Shown here: positions 42,287-51,117 of the stretch, one piece after another
Layout: each line of letters starts with the position of its first letter
Position numbering within the stretch: position 1 is the stretch's first letter
DNA from: Bradyrhizobium sp. dw_78
GTDB lineage: Bacteria > Pseudomonadota > Alphaproteobacteria > Rhizobiales > Xanthobacteraceae
Reading direction: 5' to 3'
Assembly (NCBI RefSeq): GCF_018449525.1
Contig: NZ_JAAVUS010000010.1
Coordinates: 62,001-126,000, forward strand
DNA length: 64,000 bases
Notes under the pieces: generated by a model
The model's database searches: none
What the model was told of the DNA's origin: nothing
The model's input: the letters and a program-made list of their open reading frames with translations, nothing else
Position numbers and translations under genes: made by a program

Positions 42287-43122
42287 GCCTCGTCCTCCTT
42301 CAGCACACCCAGCGACTTGAAGATATCGGTTACCTGGTGAACATGGCGCGCGTATTGGGGCGTATCGCGTACGGCCAACCGCCGGGGCCGTTCGAGTTCG
42401 ACGTCGATGATCGTCTCGATCCGCCCCGGCCGCGGCGACATCACGACAATACGGTCGCTCAGGAACACCGCTTCCGAGATCGAATGCGTAATGAACACGA
42501 CGGTCATCTTCTGGTCGGTCCATAGACGCAGCAAATCGACCTGCAATTGATCACGCGTCAAAGCGTCGAGAGCTCCGAACGGCTCGTCCATCACCAATAG
42601 CGGCGGGCTATGCAGGAGCGCTCTGCAAATCGATACGCGCTGGCGCATGCCACCGGACAGTTCATGCGGCAGAGCGGCGTGGAACTGCTCCAGCCCGACC
42701 ATCTTCAGAAGTTCCTCCGCCCGGGCGTTCGAGGCGGCATGGTCGAGCTTTCTGATCTCGCATTGAAGCATGACGTTGGAGAGCGCATTGCGCCAGTCGA
42801 GCAGCGCGTCCTGCTGAAATACGATTCCAATGTCGGAATTCGGCCCCTTGATTTGCCGTTTATCGATTTCGATCGTGCCGCTGGTCGCCGCATCAAGACC
42901 GGCCATCAGCATCAGCAGCGTGCTCTTGCCGCAGCCGCTGGGGCCGATGATCGAGACGAACTCGCCCCGCCGGATATCGAGGTCTACGGACGTCAAGGCG
43001 TGGACAACGCTCTTCTTGGTCCGGAAGCTTTTTGAGACGTTTCGAATCGTGACGGAACTTCCCGCCCCTTCCGGCAACTCCCCGGCTCCCCGCCGAACGT
43101 CGTTCCTGACTACCTGCAGCAT
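42283..43122 (-). CDS. ABC importer ATPase of the catabolic cluster
   Basis: 279 residues from ATG 43122 (GGAG upstream); a GTG at 43140 would add six residues. Walker A GPSGCGKSTLLMLMAGL, Q-loop FQQDALLDWRNALSN, signature LSGGMRQRVSICR, Walker B LLVMDEPFGALDALTR, switch VVFITHSISEAV. It is closely related in shape to the ATPase at 27071 but clearly distinct. Confidence 0.94.
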   Translation of the reverse strand: MLQVVRNDVRRGAGELPEGAGSSVTIRNVSKSFRTKKSVVHALTSVDLDIRRGEFVSIIGPSGCGKSTLLMLMAGLDAATSGTIEIDKRQIKGPNSDIGIVFQQDALLDWRNALSNVMLQCEIRKLDHAASNARAEELLKMVGLEQFHAALPHELSGGMRQRVSICRALLHSPPLLVMDEPFGALDALTRDQLQVDLLRLWTDQKMTVVFITHSISEAVFLSDRIVVMSPRPGRIETIIDVELERPRRLAVRDTPQYARHVHQVTDIFKSLGVLKEDEA

Positions 43123-43221
43123 GGTTGTGTTCTCCGCCACATGGCCGTTGCGCCCATTGCCGTCCGCTCGGGTCTGCCGGAGGCCTGCAGTTCCGCCCGC
43201 TGTATCGACATGCGGGGCTGG

Positions 43222-44577
43222 CTAGGACGGCAAGCGAGGAATGAAGACGCCATGTCCCGGACTACCTTCAATTTGCGTGCCATTCCAAACGAGCCGGCCC
43301 CTCACGAACGTGGCCTGGATGCGGGCCGAGAAAATCTCGCCGTCATAGGGACTCCAGTTCAGCCCATCCAGGGTTTGCGACGCGTCGAATTTCCATTCCT
43401 CGTTCCGAACGATGGCGAAATCCGCGTCCGCTCCAACCTGGATGCCGCCCTTCCGGGGCCAAATGCCGAAGAATTTGGCAGGGCGCTCCGACAAATACAG
43501 CGCCGCAAGCCTCGGCGCGTCCTTTCGACGTTGGCTCAGTCCGGTAAAGAATGCCGGCAAAAGCGTCTCAAGCCCGGGAATTCCGGCAGGCGCATCGAAT
43601 GACGATTTTACCTTCTTGCGCTCCAACGGCCAGGCGCTGTGATCGGACGACACGAATTCGGCGCCGCTCTTTTCGAGCTCGTCCCACAATCCGTCGCGGA
43701 CGCCGCTTCGAATCGGCGGGTTGACCTTCATCAGCGTTCCGAGCCGTGTCATGTCTTCGGCCGCATCAAAATGCAGATAGTGAACGCACATCTCGCCGGT
43801 CGCGCGCACGCCATCGGACTGGTATCGCCGCACAAGTTCGAATCCGGCCGGAGACGACAGGTGAACGATATGCACATGCGCTCCCGCCGCGCGTCCCATT
43901 TCCAGAAATGTCGCTGTGGCGACCAGCTCCGCTGATTCAGGCCGGCTGAATTCATGGTCCTCGGGGCCGGTCCGATTCTGCGCCACGAATTCAGCCATCG
44001 TGGCGCGCACGATTTCCTGGTCCTCGTTATGCAGTCCTGTCGGCACGTCCGTGTCCGCCAGCAAGTTCAGCAGAGCCAGGGCCCTGTCGTTTCGAATCCG
44101 CGGGAATCTGGATGGATGATTCTCAAACGAGGAAATCTTGAAGGCGCAGGCTCCGGCGTCCCGCAACAATCCCACTTCCGACAGATCGCTGTCGTTGGTG
44201 ATGGTGGCGTACAGCGCCACGTCACCATAGGCGTGCTTTTCGATCGCGGCGATTTTATCCCGCATGATCTGAAGCGTATAAACCGGATCAGGCTGATCAT
44301 AGGGCATATCGACAATGGTCGTGATACCGCCGGCTACCGCCGATCTTGTCGTCTGCTCAAGGCCCGCGAATCCGAACTGGCTCCCTGCATGGGTTTGACC
44401 GTCGATCACCCCGGGAAGAATGACGCATCCGGAAGCATCATAGGAGCGTTCAGCTGCCGGCTTGTCGCCGATACCGATCGAAACGATTTTGCCGTTCTTA
44501 ACGGCGATCCATGCGTCTTCCTGATAGCTTTCGGGAGTGACCACGCTTCCCGACACGACAAGATCGATCTCAGGCAT
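43222..44577 (-). CDS. Cyclic amidohydrolase (allantoinase/hydantoinase-like), paralogue 1
   Basis: 451 residues. Amidohydrolase barrel with PGVIDGQTHAGSQFG, carboxylated-lysine candidate Lys147 (ACAFKISSFE), His183 (GLHNEDQEIV), His239 (VHIVHLSS) and Asp312 (VSSDHSAWP). The first His of the usual D-x-H-x-H is Gln61, so one ligand of the alpha metal is missing. GADADFAIV and FVRGRLVWN close the beta domain. The family hydrolyses cyclic amides such as allantoin, hydantoin and dihydropyrimidines. It heads the sub-run with ATPase, permease and lyase. Confidence 0.88.
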   Translation of the reverse strand: MPEIDLVVSGSVVTPESYQEDAWIAVKNGKIVSIGIGDKPAAERSYDASGCVILPGVIDGQTHAGSQFGFAGLEQTTRSAVAGGITTIVDMPYDQPDPVYTLQIMRDKIAAIEKHAYGDVALYATITNDSDLSEVGLLRDAGACAFKISSFENHPSRFPRIRNDRALALLNLLADTDVPTGLHNEDQEIVRATMAEFVAQNRTGPEDHEFSRPESAELVATATFLEMGRAAGAHVHIVHLSSPAGFELVRRYQSDGVRATGEMCVHYLHFDAAEDMTRLGTLMKVNPPIRSGVRDGLWDELEKSGAEFVSSDHSAWPLERKKVKSSFDAPAGIPGLETLLPAFFTGLSQRRKDAPRLAALYLSERPAKFFGIWPRKGGIQVGADADFAIVRNEEWKFDASQTLDGLNWSPYDGEIFSARIQATFVRGRLVWNGTQIEGSPGHGVFIPRLPS

Positions 44578-44707
44578 GCGTGGCTTCCCCGCGCGGCAGC
44601 AAATACAGATATTCCGGCAACATCAAATGATGCCCGAAACCAGAGCCAACCCAATTCCCCATCCCGAACGGCGCTCCTGAAATGATGCGAGCACGGAAGC
44701 ACGGCAT
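44570..44707 (-). CDS. Possible 45-residue leader protein before amidohydrolase paralogue 1
   Basis: From ATG 44707 the frame reads MPCFRARIISGAPFGMGNWV, then GSGFGHHLMLPEYLYLLPRG, and ends overlapping the first eight bases of the next gene (ATGCCTGA). The overlap and the non-random aromatic/glycine composition argue for coding; the weak ribosome site (CGGAA) argues against. The 311-base gap it sits in otherwise holds operator copy B and no other gene. Confidence 0.3.
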   Translation of the reverse strand: MPCFRARIISGAPFGMGNWVGSGFGHHLMLPEYLYLLPRGEATHA

Positions 44708-44762
44708 TTCCGATTCAGATTTCCTGCAATCCGACCCGGAGATATCCGCTTCTGTCGACCAA

Positions 44763-44778
44763 GTGTATACCAATGCAA
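44763..44778. promoter_or_regulatory. Candidate GntR operator, copy B
   Basis: GTGTATACCAATGCAA matches 14 of 16 bases of copy A at 38406-38421. It lies 186 bases upstream of amidohydrolase paralogue 1, in the only sizeable gap of this stretch, where a second promoter would be expected. Confidence 0.5.
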
Positions 44779-44888
44779 CACATCGCGAATGCCGGCCCGT
44801 GTCAAGGCCGAAGTCGAGACAGCCCACTCCATTGCATCGGCATCCCCGATCTTCACGGAGACGGCGTTCGTCCCGCATCTTTGCAGCG

Positions 44889-46247
44889 TCACGAAGGGCT
44901 TTGCTGGCGCGGCACGAATTGCCCCAGATCCTTTTGTCCAATGACATCCGCGCCGTTCCAGACCTGCCTGCCTCGCACGAAGGTCGATGCCACCTTCGCG
45001 GTGAAGGTCATGCCGTCGAACGGGCTCCAGTTCACATCGTCATGCGCTTTCGATGAATCGTATATGAAGCGGCCGGGTTGAAGCACCGCGAGATCGGCGT
45101 CCGCGCCGACCGCGATGGCGCCCTTCTTGGGCCAAAGGCCAAAAAGCTTGGCCGGCTTTTCAGACATGAATCGCGCGACAGCGGCGGGCGCGTCCATCTC
45201 GTGAGCCTCAACACCGGTAAAGAACGCGGGCATCAGCGATTCAATTCCCGGAACGCCGGGGCCGGCATCGAAGATCGATCCGCCGAGCTTGTTCTCGCGC
45301 GACATCGTCGAATGATCCGACGATATGCACTGCACGCGGTCGTTGCGGATCTGGTCCCACAGCGCTTCACGAACGCCCGGTCGGATCGGCGGATTGACCT
45401 TGATCAGCGCGCCCAGCTTCTCACCATCGCTTTCGGGATCGAACAGCAGGTAATGCACGCAAATTTCGCCCGTGGTCTTGTGGCCGCCTTTTCGATAGCC
45501 ATCGAGCAATTCGAAGCCGCGGGGCGTCGAAATATGGACGATGTGGGCCTGGGCTCCCGTGACCGCGGCAAGTTCAAGAAACAGCGCCGTCGCGGCAAGC
45601 TCGGCCGCTTCGGGCCTGCAGGCGGAATGAACCGCGAGCCCTTCCTTGCCGGTCTCACGCATACGCTGCGTGTTGTAGCGCACGATTTCCTGGTCCTCGT
45701 TATGGATACCGAGCGGAAGGCCCAGTTCAGCACAGGCCTGCAACATCGCCAGCTGCTGATCCGCGGGGATTCTCGGAAACCGCACCGGATGGCTTTCGCA
45801 TACCGAGATCTTGAAGGCACAGACACCCGCCTCCGCCAATCGGTACATTTCATCGGTGTCTTGATGGGGCGCACAGGTGCCGTACAGCGCAACATCGCAG
45901 TAGGAGAGATTCTCGATCGCCTTCACCTTGGCGTGAAATAATTCCATGGTGCTGAGCGGTATCGGATTGTCGAACGGCATTTCGACCATGGTGGTGATGC
46001 CGCCACACACCGCCGCGCGGCTGGTCGGCTCCAGACCGGCGAGCCCCCAATAACTGCCGGCATGAGTCTGCGCATCGATCCCGCCGGGCACGATCCAGGA
46101 TTGTCCGAAATCATGAACCTCCAGCGCCGCGGGCGGCTTGCCCTCCCCGATCTCGCGGATTGTCTCGCCATCGATCGCAATCCATCCGCCGGGAATGGAG
46201 GCTTCCGGCGTTACCACCGTGCCGCGCACGACTTTTTCATAACTCAT
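44889..46247 (-). CDS. Cyclic amidohydrolase (allantoinase/hydantoinase-like), paralogue 2
   Basis: 452 residues from ATG 46247, one base after the creatininase-family gene. It shares the layout of paralogue 1: PGGIDAQTHAGSYWGLAGLE with Gln60 in place of the first metal His, Lys146 (CAFKISVCES), His182 (IHNEDQEIVR), His238 (AHIVHIS) and Asp311 (SSDHSTMS). Both copies keep GLxPTSRxAV-type and PAFFTG segments. The pair may act on two successive or stereoisomeric cyclic amides. Confidence 0.88.
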   Translation of the reverse strand: MSYEKVVRGTVVTPEASIPGGWIAIDGETIREIGEGKPPAALEVHDFGQSWIVPGGIDAQTHAGSYWGLAGLEPTSRAAVCGGITTMVEMPFDNPIPLSTMELFHAKVKAIENLSYCDVALYGTCAPHQDTDEMYRLAEAGVCAFKISVCESHPVRFPRIPADQQLAMLQACAELGLPLGIHNEDQEIVRYNTQRMRETGKEGLAVHSACRPEAAELAATALFLELAAVTGAQAHIVHISTPRGFELLDGYRKGGHKTTGEICVHYLLFDPESDGEKLGALIKVNPPIRPGVREALWDQIRNDRVQCISSDHSTMSRENKLGGSIFDAGPGVPGIESLMPAFFTGVEAHEMDAPAAVARFMSEKPAKLFGLWPKKGAIAVGADADLAVLQPGRFIYDSSKAHDDVNWSPFDGMTFTAKVASTFVRGRQVWNGADVIGQKDLGQFVPRQQSPS

Positions 46248-46248
46248 A

Positions 46249-47121
46249 TCAAACGCCTTTCGCGGGATGAGAAGTGGGAGGAGAAATATGTTCCGCGGTT
46301 TTGCCCATCGCCGTTCCCAGCCGGATCGGCATGGCCGCGAACTTGTCGAAGAAATCGGCCAGCCGGTCGGCGATGAGCTGCATGATCTTCTGGCCGGTCT
46401 CGATGGTGGCCGCCGCCGGATCACCGTGATAGCCAGCGTCGTTGCCTTGAAAAATGGGCGGCCAGGCTGCGCGGACTTCGCTGATCGGATCGGACGATTC
46501 ACCCGGAACGACCCAGGGCTGCAAGGTGCGCAGTTTGAGCGGCGCCGAACGCTCGCGGATGGCCTGGTTTGCCGTCGGATCGCCCTCGCCCACCGCAAGC
46601 ATCAACGAGGTTTCGAATTCGCAGGCGTGCCCGAAACGCCGCAATCCGCCCTTGAGCATGTTCAGCCATTCGGCGTCCGCGACCGCCCAATAATCAACCC
46701 CGGTTACCGGGATGCCATCGGTGACGAGCTCCGCGATTTTCGAACGAAACGGCGCGGAGTTTCCACCATGCCCATTGACGAAGACAATTCTGCGAAATCC
46801 GGTCTGCGCCAGCGAAGACGCGATGTCGCCGAGAACCGCGAGGTAGGTCGAAAGCCTGAGGCTGATGGTGCCGGCATGGCTCAGATGATGCGGCGAAAAC
46901 CCATAAGGCAGGCTCGGCGCAACCAGCACCTTCGTAGCCTTCACACGGGTGGCCGCCAGTCTGGTGATCGCCGTGGATAGCCGCGCATCGGTATCGACCG
47001 GAAGATGCGAGCCGTGTTGTTCAATCGCGCCGATCGGAATGGCGACCACCGCGCCTGCGTCCCGCGCTTGCGTAATCTCGTCGCGTGTCAGGTTCTGCCA
47101 AAGACTGTCGCGATCTGTCAT
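46249..47121 (-). CDS. Creatininase-family amidohydrolase
   Basis: 290 residues. Metal-binding motifs of the family are plain: VVAIPIGAIEQHGSHLPVDT (Glu, His, Asp), IVFVNGHGGNSAPF, and RFGHACEFETSLML with the Glu ligands. Members hydrolyse cyclic amides (creatinine), FAPy or mycofactocin-type peptides. Here it is embedded between a reductase gene and two cyclic amidohydrolases, so an additional amide or lactam opening step is the simplest reading. Confidence 0.9.
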   Translation of the reverse strand: MTDRDSLWQNLTRDEITQARDAGAVVAIPIGAIEQHGSHLPVDTDARLSTAITRLAATRVKATKVLVAPSLPYGFSPHHLSHAGTISLRLSTYLAVLGDIASSLAQTGFRRIVFVNGHGGNSAPFRSKIAELVTDGIPVTGVDYWAVADAEWLNMLKGGLRRFGHACEFETSLMLAVGEGDPTANQAIRERSAPLKLRTLQPWVVPGESSDPISEVRAAWPPIFQGNDAGYHGDPAAATIETGQKIMQLIADRLADFFDKFAAMPIRLGTAMGKTAEHISPPTSHPAKGV

Positions 47122-47145
47122 ACCATATCCTCTTCATTTCGAGCG

Positions 47146-48123
47146 TCACAGGTCGAGCACGAGCTTATCGGTCTTGCTGCCCGAACAGCAGATCATCATC
47201 ATCTTGTTGGCTTCGCGTTCCCGCTTGGACAATACCGAGTCCCGGTGATCCGGAACGCCTTCAAGAACCGGCGTCTCGCAGGTTCCGCACACGCCTTCCA
47301 TGCAGGACCGGCTCACTTCGATGCCTTCGGAGAGCAGAACTTCCAGAATCGTTTTATCGGCCGGGATCAGGAAAGACCGCCCGGATTTGGCGAGGGTGAC
47401 TTCAAAGCCTCCGCGCGCCGGCGCTTGTTCCGATGAAAAGCGTTCGAGGTGGACCGTCGCCGGATCCAGCGAAGACGTCGCCGCCTCAAACGCGTTCAAC
47501 AGACCGGCAGGACCGCAACAATAGAAATGAGCCACCGGCGACTGGCTGCGGACGATGGCTTCCAGATTCAGCCCGGCAACATTCGGTTCCTGGTCAAAGA
47601 CGATGGTGACCCGGTCGGGGTATTGCGATTGCAATGCGAGAAGTTCGGCCAGGAACGCCGCACGCTCTCTGGTCCGCGCCGTATAAAACAGCCTCCACGA
47701 ACGGTTGATCTGCACCAGCCGCTGCAGCATCGACCAGATCGGCGTGATGCCGATGCCGCCGGCGATGAGAACCGTTTCCGCGGCGTCTTCCGCAAGCGCG
47801 AAATTGTTGCTCGGCTCGCTGATCTGCAGCTCGTGGCCCGGCCGCAAGATGTCGCACATATATTCCGAGCCGCCTCGGCTTTGCGGATCCCTGGCAACGG
47901 CCACGACATATCTATGGGTTTCGTGCTGCGGATTGACCAGCGAATAGCTGCGCTCCAATCCGTTCTTGATCAGGATCTCGATATGCGACCCGGCCGTAAA
48001 CCGAGGAAGCTCCGCGCCATCGATGGAGCGCAACTCGAACGAAAAGATATCCTCGGCTTCGTAGCGAATGCCGTGAACACGCACCTTCAGAAGCCGCCGG
48101 GGGATCATCTGATTATCGGCCAT
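47146..48123 (-). CDS. Flavin/2Fe-2S reductase (phthalate dioxygenase reductase or VanB type)
   Basis: 325 residues. FMN domain (RFTAGSHIEILIKNGLERSY; RSYSLVNPQ), NAD domain (VLIAGGIGITPIWSMLQRLV; FYCCGPAGLLNAFE) and a C-terminal plant-type 2Fe-2S domain (SRSCMEGVCGTCETPVLEGV, then CC near the end). It passes electrons from NADH to the Rieske oxygenase encoded two genes upstream. The ATG lies inside the end of the amidohydrolase gene (11-base overlap), so the genes are co-translated. Confidence 0.93.
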   Translation of the reverse strand: MADNQMIPRRLLKVRVHGIRYEAEDIFSFELRSIDGAELPRFTAGSHIEILIKNGLERSYSLVNPQHETHRYVVAVARDPQSRGGSEYMCDILRPGHELQISEPSNNFALAEDAAETVLIAGGIGITPIWSMLQRLVQINRSWRLFYTARTRERAAFLAELLALQSQYPDRVTIVFDQEPNVAGLNLEAIVRSQSPVAHFYCCGPAGLLNAFEAATSSLDPATVHLERFSSEQAPARGGFEVTLAKSGRSFLIPADKTILEVLLSEGIEVSRSCMEGVCGTCETPVLEGVPDHRDSVLSKREREANKMMMICCSGSKTDKLVLDL

Positions 48124-49687
48124 TGAGATGGTAGAACGGCTTCGGAACCGGCAGCTTCCAGTCCTTGTAAAAATCGCGAACGTAAGGAAACACTTCGCGG
48201 GAAAATTCGGCCCTTGCCGCTTCGTCCGCCCGAAGCGGACGATTGAGATCGGCCGACAGTTTTTGCGCTGTATGATCGCGATCGACGTTCGCGAATTTTC
48301 CGTTTCGATACACGATTTTTCCGTCGATCATGACGGCGCTGACATGTTCGGTCTTGGCGCGATAGATCAGGGCGTCGACGATCGGAATTTCGCTGTCCAG
48401 AAAGGGCGCCGCGATGCGCTTGTAATCGAGAGATACCAGATCGGCGCGTTTGCCGACTTCCAGAGTCCCGATTTCCGATCCAAAGCCGATCGACTTCGCG
48501 CCGTGCTCGGTCGCCATCTGGAATATCTGCGCGGCACCGAGCGGTTTCTGGTAGATTCCGGGCTGGGCGTGCAGGTGTTTCACCAGCCTCATCTCCTGCA
48601 GCATGTCGCGATCGTCATTGAGGCCGGCTTCGTCGATGCCCAGCGCGACCGGGATGCCGCGCGCGACAAACTCCCGCACCGGCGCGATCCCGCTTCTCAA
48701 GCGAAGATTCGAGCTGGCGTTATGGCAGATGCACATACCATGCTTGGCGATGACATCGAGATCGGCTTCACAGACCCAGGTGCCGTGCCCGACCGTCAAA
48801 TGCGGGCCCAGAAATCCGATGTCGTCCAGATGCTGGATCGATGTCTTGCCATATTGACGCGCCGAGAATTCCTTTTGATACGGCGTCTCCGACAGGTGAA
48901 GATGGATTCCAATGCCATATTTGTGCGCCCAATCCCGGGTCAGGCCGAGCAACCGGTCGCTGCTTCGTTCGAGATTGATGGGGGCCAGCCAGATCCGGAC
49001 CAAGGGCTGTTTGCCGCCGCCAAATCGATCCAGCATCGGCTTCAGATATTCGGTCTCGTAATCCTCCAGATCGAAATGCGTCCTTTGCAGAAACGCGCTC
49101 GTTTTGTGCCGCAGCGGCTCGGGAAGCGACGCGATGAAAACGTCATCATCTTCGTAAACCAGCCGGTGCTGGTCGCGATTGCAGAAGGCGAAACTCACGC
49201 GCATGCCGAGATCGACATAGGCCTGGATGATCGCGGAAGCATTTTCCGGCCAGGAACGCACCGGACCCGGCTTCATGCCGCCGAGGTGCTGAACGGCCGT
49301 GACCCCTGAGGCGACCAGTTCGAACGCCGAATAAAGCGTATCGAGATACGGATCGACGTCGCGATGGCGGATATGATGGGTCAGCCATGTTTCCAGCGGC
49401 ATGTCTTCGCTGCCCAGCTGAACTGGCGTTATCCCGATGTGGTGATGGGCATTGACCAGTCCGGGGATCACGACATCATCGGCGGACCCACAGACCTCGA
49501 TGCCGGAATGCTTCTTGGCGAGGTCCGAATACGGACCGATCTCTTCAATCCTGCCGCCGATTTGAAGAATTGCGCCGTCATGCAGAATGTCGACCGTGTC
49601 GTCGTCGAGAGCCTTGAGCAATATATGCCGGCCGCGGACCAGTGAACCGCTCTTCTCGCGCGAAGCCATCGTCGAATTGTCCGTCAT
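48113..49687 (-). CDS. ATZ/TRZ-like metal-dependent amidohydrolase (deaminase type)
   Basis: 524 residues, longer than most family members (about 450-480). IPGLVNAHHHIGITPVQLG holds the H-x-H ligands (His81, His83); further ligands are in GIHLHLSETPYQ, TVGHGTWV and VALGIDEAGLND. GTLEVGKRADLVSLD and VSAVMIDGKIVYRNGKF end the barrel and beta domain. Relatives deaminate or dechlorinate triazines, guanine, cytosine or S-adenosylhomocysteine. The C-terminal 60 residues (ADEAARAEFSREVFPYVRDF) are an extra helical tail. Confidence 0.9.
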   Translation of the reverse strand: MTDNSTMASREKSGSLVRGRHILLKALDDDTVDILHDGAILQIGGRIEEIGPYSDLAKKHSGIEVCGSADDVVIPGLVNAHHHIGITPVQLGSEDMPLETWLTHHIRHRDVDPYLDTLYSAFELVASGVTAVQHLGGMKPGPVRSWPENASAIIQAYVDLGMRVSFAFCNRDQHRLVYEDDDVFIASLPEPLRHKTSAFLQRTHFDLEDYETEYLKPMLDRFGGGKQPLVRIWLAPINLERSSDRLLGLTRDWAHKYGIGIHLHLSETPYQKEFSARQYGKTSIQHLDDIGFLGPHLTVGHGTWVCEADLDVIAKHGMCICHNASSNLRLRSGIAPVREFVARGIPVALGIDEAGLNDDRDMLQEMRLVKHLHAQPGIYQKPLGAAQIFQMATEHGAKSIGFGSEIGTLEVGKRADLVSLDYKRIAAPFLDSEIPIVDALIYRAKTEHVSAVMIDGKIVYRNGKFANVDRDHTAQKLSADLNRPLRADEAARAEFSREVFPYVRDFYKDWKLPVPKPFYHLNGR

Positions 49688-49757
49688 TCTTTCGGTAGTT
49701 GGTCCGGAGATCCTGTCTCGATCACGGCTTGCCGGCGGAAGCCGTGATCGTCCCCGT

Positions 49758-51083
49758 CTATTCCGCGGCCTTCATCGAATGCAGGGGACCGACCGCGTTG
49801 GTCATGGCATCTTCGTAGGCGTCCAGCCAATCGGTGCCCTTCTGAACAATGATGTCGCCGCCGCGCGCATCGCGGCAAAGATGCGGCTCGTCGACGATGC
49901 GGGGCAGCTTGCCGTTGTCCCGATAATCGATCGCGGCTTTCAGCAGGGCCCGGCGCGTCAGCATCACCATCCGGTCGCTGGCGGCCAGATGCTCCATGGT
50001 GCGATCGACAATCGAACCCATGCTTTCCTGGATCGCCTGGTCCTGCAGCGGAATTCCGATGATCCCGCTGTAGCTTTCTCCCGAGCGCTGCATGTCGCGG
50101 TCCATCAGATAGTCGTTGGCCGCATTTCCCTTGGGGCGCCAGCGTCCCATCCAGTCGGTCGTGCGCGGCAGGTATTCCACCGGCCGCGCCAGACCCGGCA
50201 CCAGCGAGCCGTCGGCGTAGCGCATGGCCGTGTCCTTGCCGGTGCCCCGATATACATCGATATTGAAAATCATGGTGTGCTCGTCGTCGATCGGAACCCA
50301 CGCATTCGCGGATACGTTGTTGGTGACGACATCGCTGGGATACGTCACCCAGAACGGAAAGATGAACGATGCGAACCGGTGATGTTCGTTGCCTTCATCG
50401 GCATCGCGCTGCGCCGAGTACATCGTCCCGTACTCGGTCTCCGTCACGTTGATTTCGGGCGACTTGTTGATGATCGTGTAGCTGAGCGGATCGTTCAGAT
50501 CCAGCCGATCGACGTCGATGTTGCCGCCGTGCAGGAAGCCGGAATGCGATGTGTCGATATCCCCTTCCAGCGCCTGCAGCCAATTGCAGTCACGCTGCGT
50601 CAACGCGATGCCGACATCCTTGGTATCGACCATCGTGGCTTCGATGTCCGGCAGCGGCGGCGGAACTTCGCGGGCGCCCATGTAGAGGAAGACAATGCCG
50701 CCCCGTTCGGTGACCTTGTAGGCTTTCGCCTTCGTTCCCGCCGGATAGCGCTTCTTGTCCGGAACGTTCGGCTGGTCGAGACAATTGCCGTCGACGTCGA
50801 ATTTCCATCCGTGATAGATGCACCGGATACCGCCCTGCTCGTTGCGCCCGAAAAACAGCGAGACGCAGCGGTGCGGACAGAGGTGATCCAGTATGCCAAC
50901 CCTTCCCGCTGAATCGCGGAACGCGACGAGCTTTTCGCCCAGCAGCATCAGCCGCATCGGATCGCCGTCCGACACCAGCTCCGACGACAGGCATGCGGGG
51001 ATCCAGAATTGACGAAACAGATTGCCCATCGGCGTGCCACGGCCGACGCGGGTAAGCAGTTCATTTTCCTCTGCAGAAATCAT
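49758..51083 (-). CDS. Rieske non-heme iron oxygenase (phthalate 4,5-dioxygenase or N-demethylase type)
   Basis: 441 residues from ATG 51083 with GAGGAG upstream (GTG 51089 is an alternative). Rieske cluster: Cys69-Pro-His71 and Cys88-x-x-His91 (CPHRCVSLFFG; RCIYHGWKFD). Mononuclear iron: Asp177, His180 and His185 in EGDIDTSHSGFLHG, with a carboxylate expected further on. Family members hydroxylate aromatic rings or remove N- or O-methyl groups oxidatively. With a dedicated reductase two genes on, the two-component system is complete. Confidence 0.92.
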   Translation of the reverse strand: MISAEENELLTRVGRGTPMGNLFRQFWIPACLSSELVSDGDPMRLMLLGEKLVAFRDSAGRVGILDHLCPHRCVSLFFGRNEQGGIRCIYHGWKFDVDGNCLDQPNVPDKKRYPAGTKAKAYKVTERGGIVFLYMGAREVPPPLPDIEATMVDTKDVGIALTQRDCNWLQALEGDIDTSHSGFLHGGNIDVDRLDLNDPLSYTIINKSPEINVTETEYGTMYSAQRDADEGNEHHRFASFIFPFWVTYPSDVVTNNVSANAWVPIDDEHTMIFNIDVYRGTGKDTAMRYADGSLVPGLARPVEYLPRTTDWMGRWRPKGNAANDYLMDRDMQRSGESYSGIIGIPLQDQAIQESMGSIVDRTMEHLAASDRMVMLTRRALLKAAIDYRDNGKLPRIVDEPHLCRDARGGDIIVQKGTDWLDAYEDAMTNAVGPLHSMKAAE

Positions 51084-51117
51084 ATCCACTCCTCATTCTG
51101 ATCGCGGCTCGCTTGCG

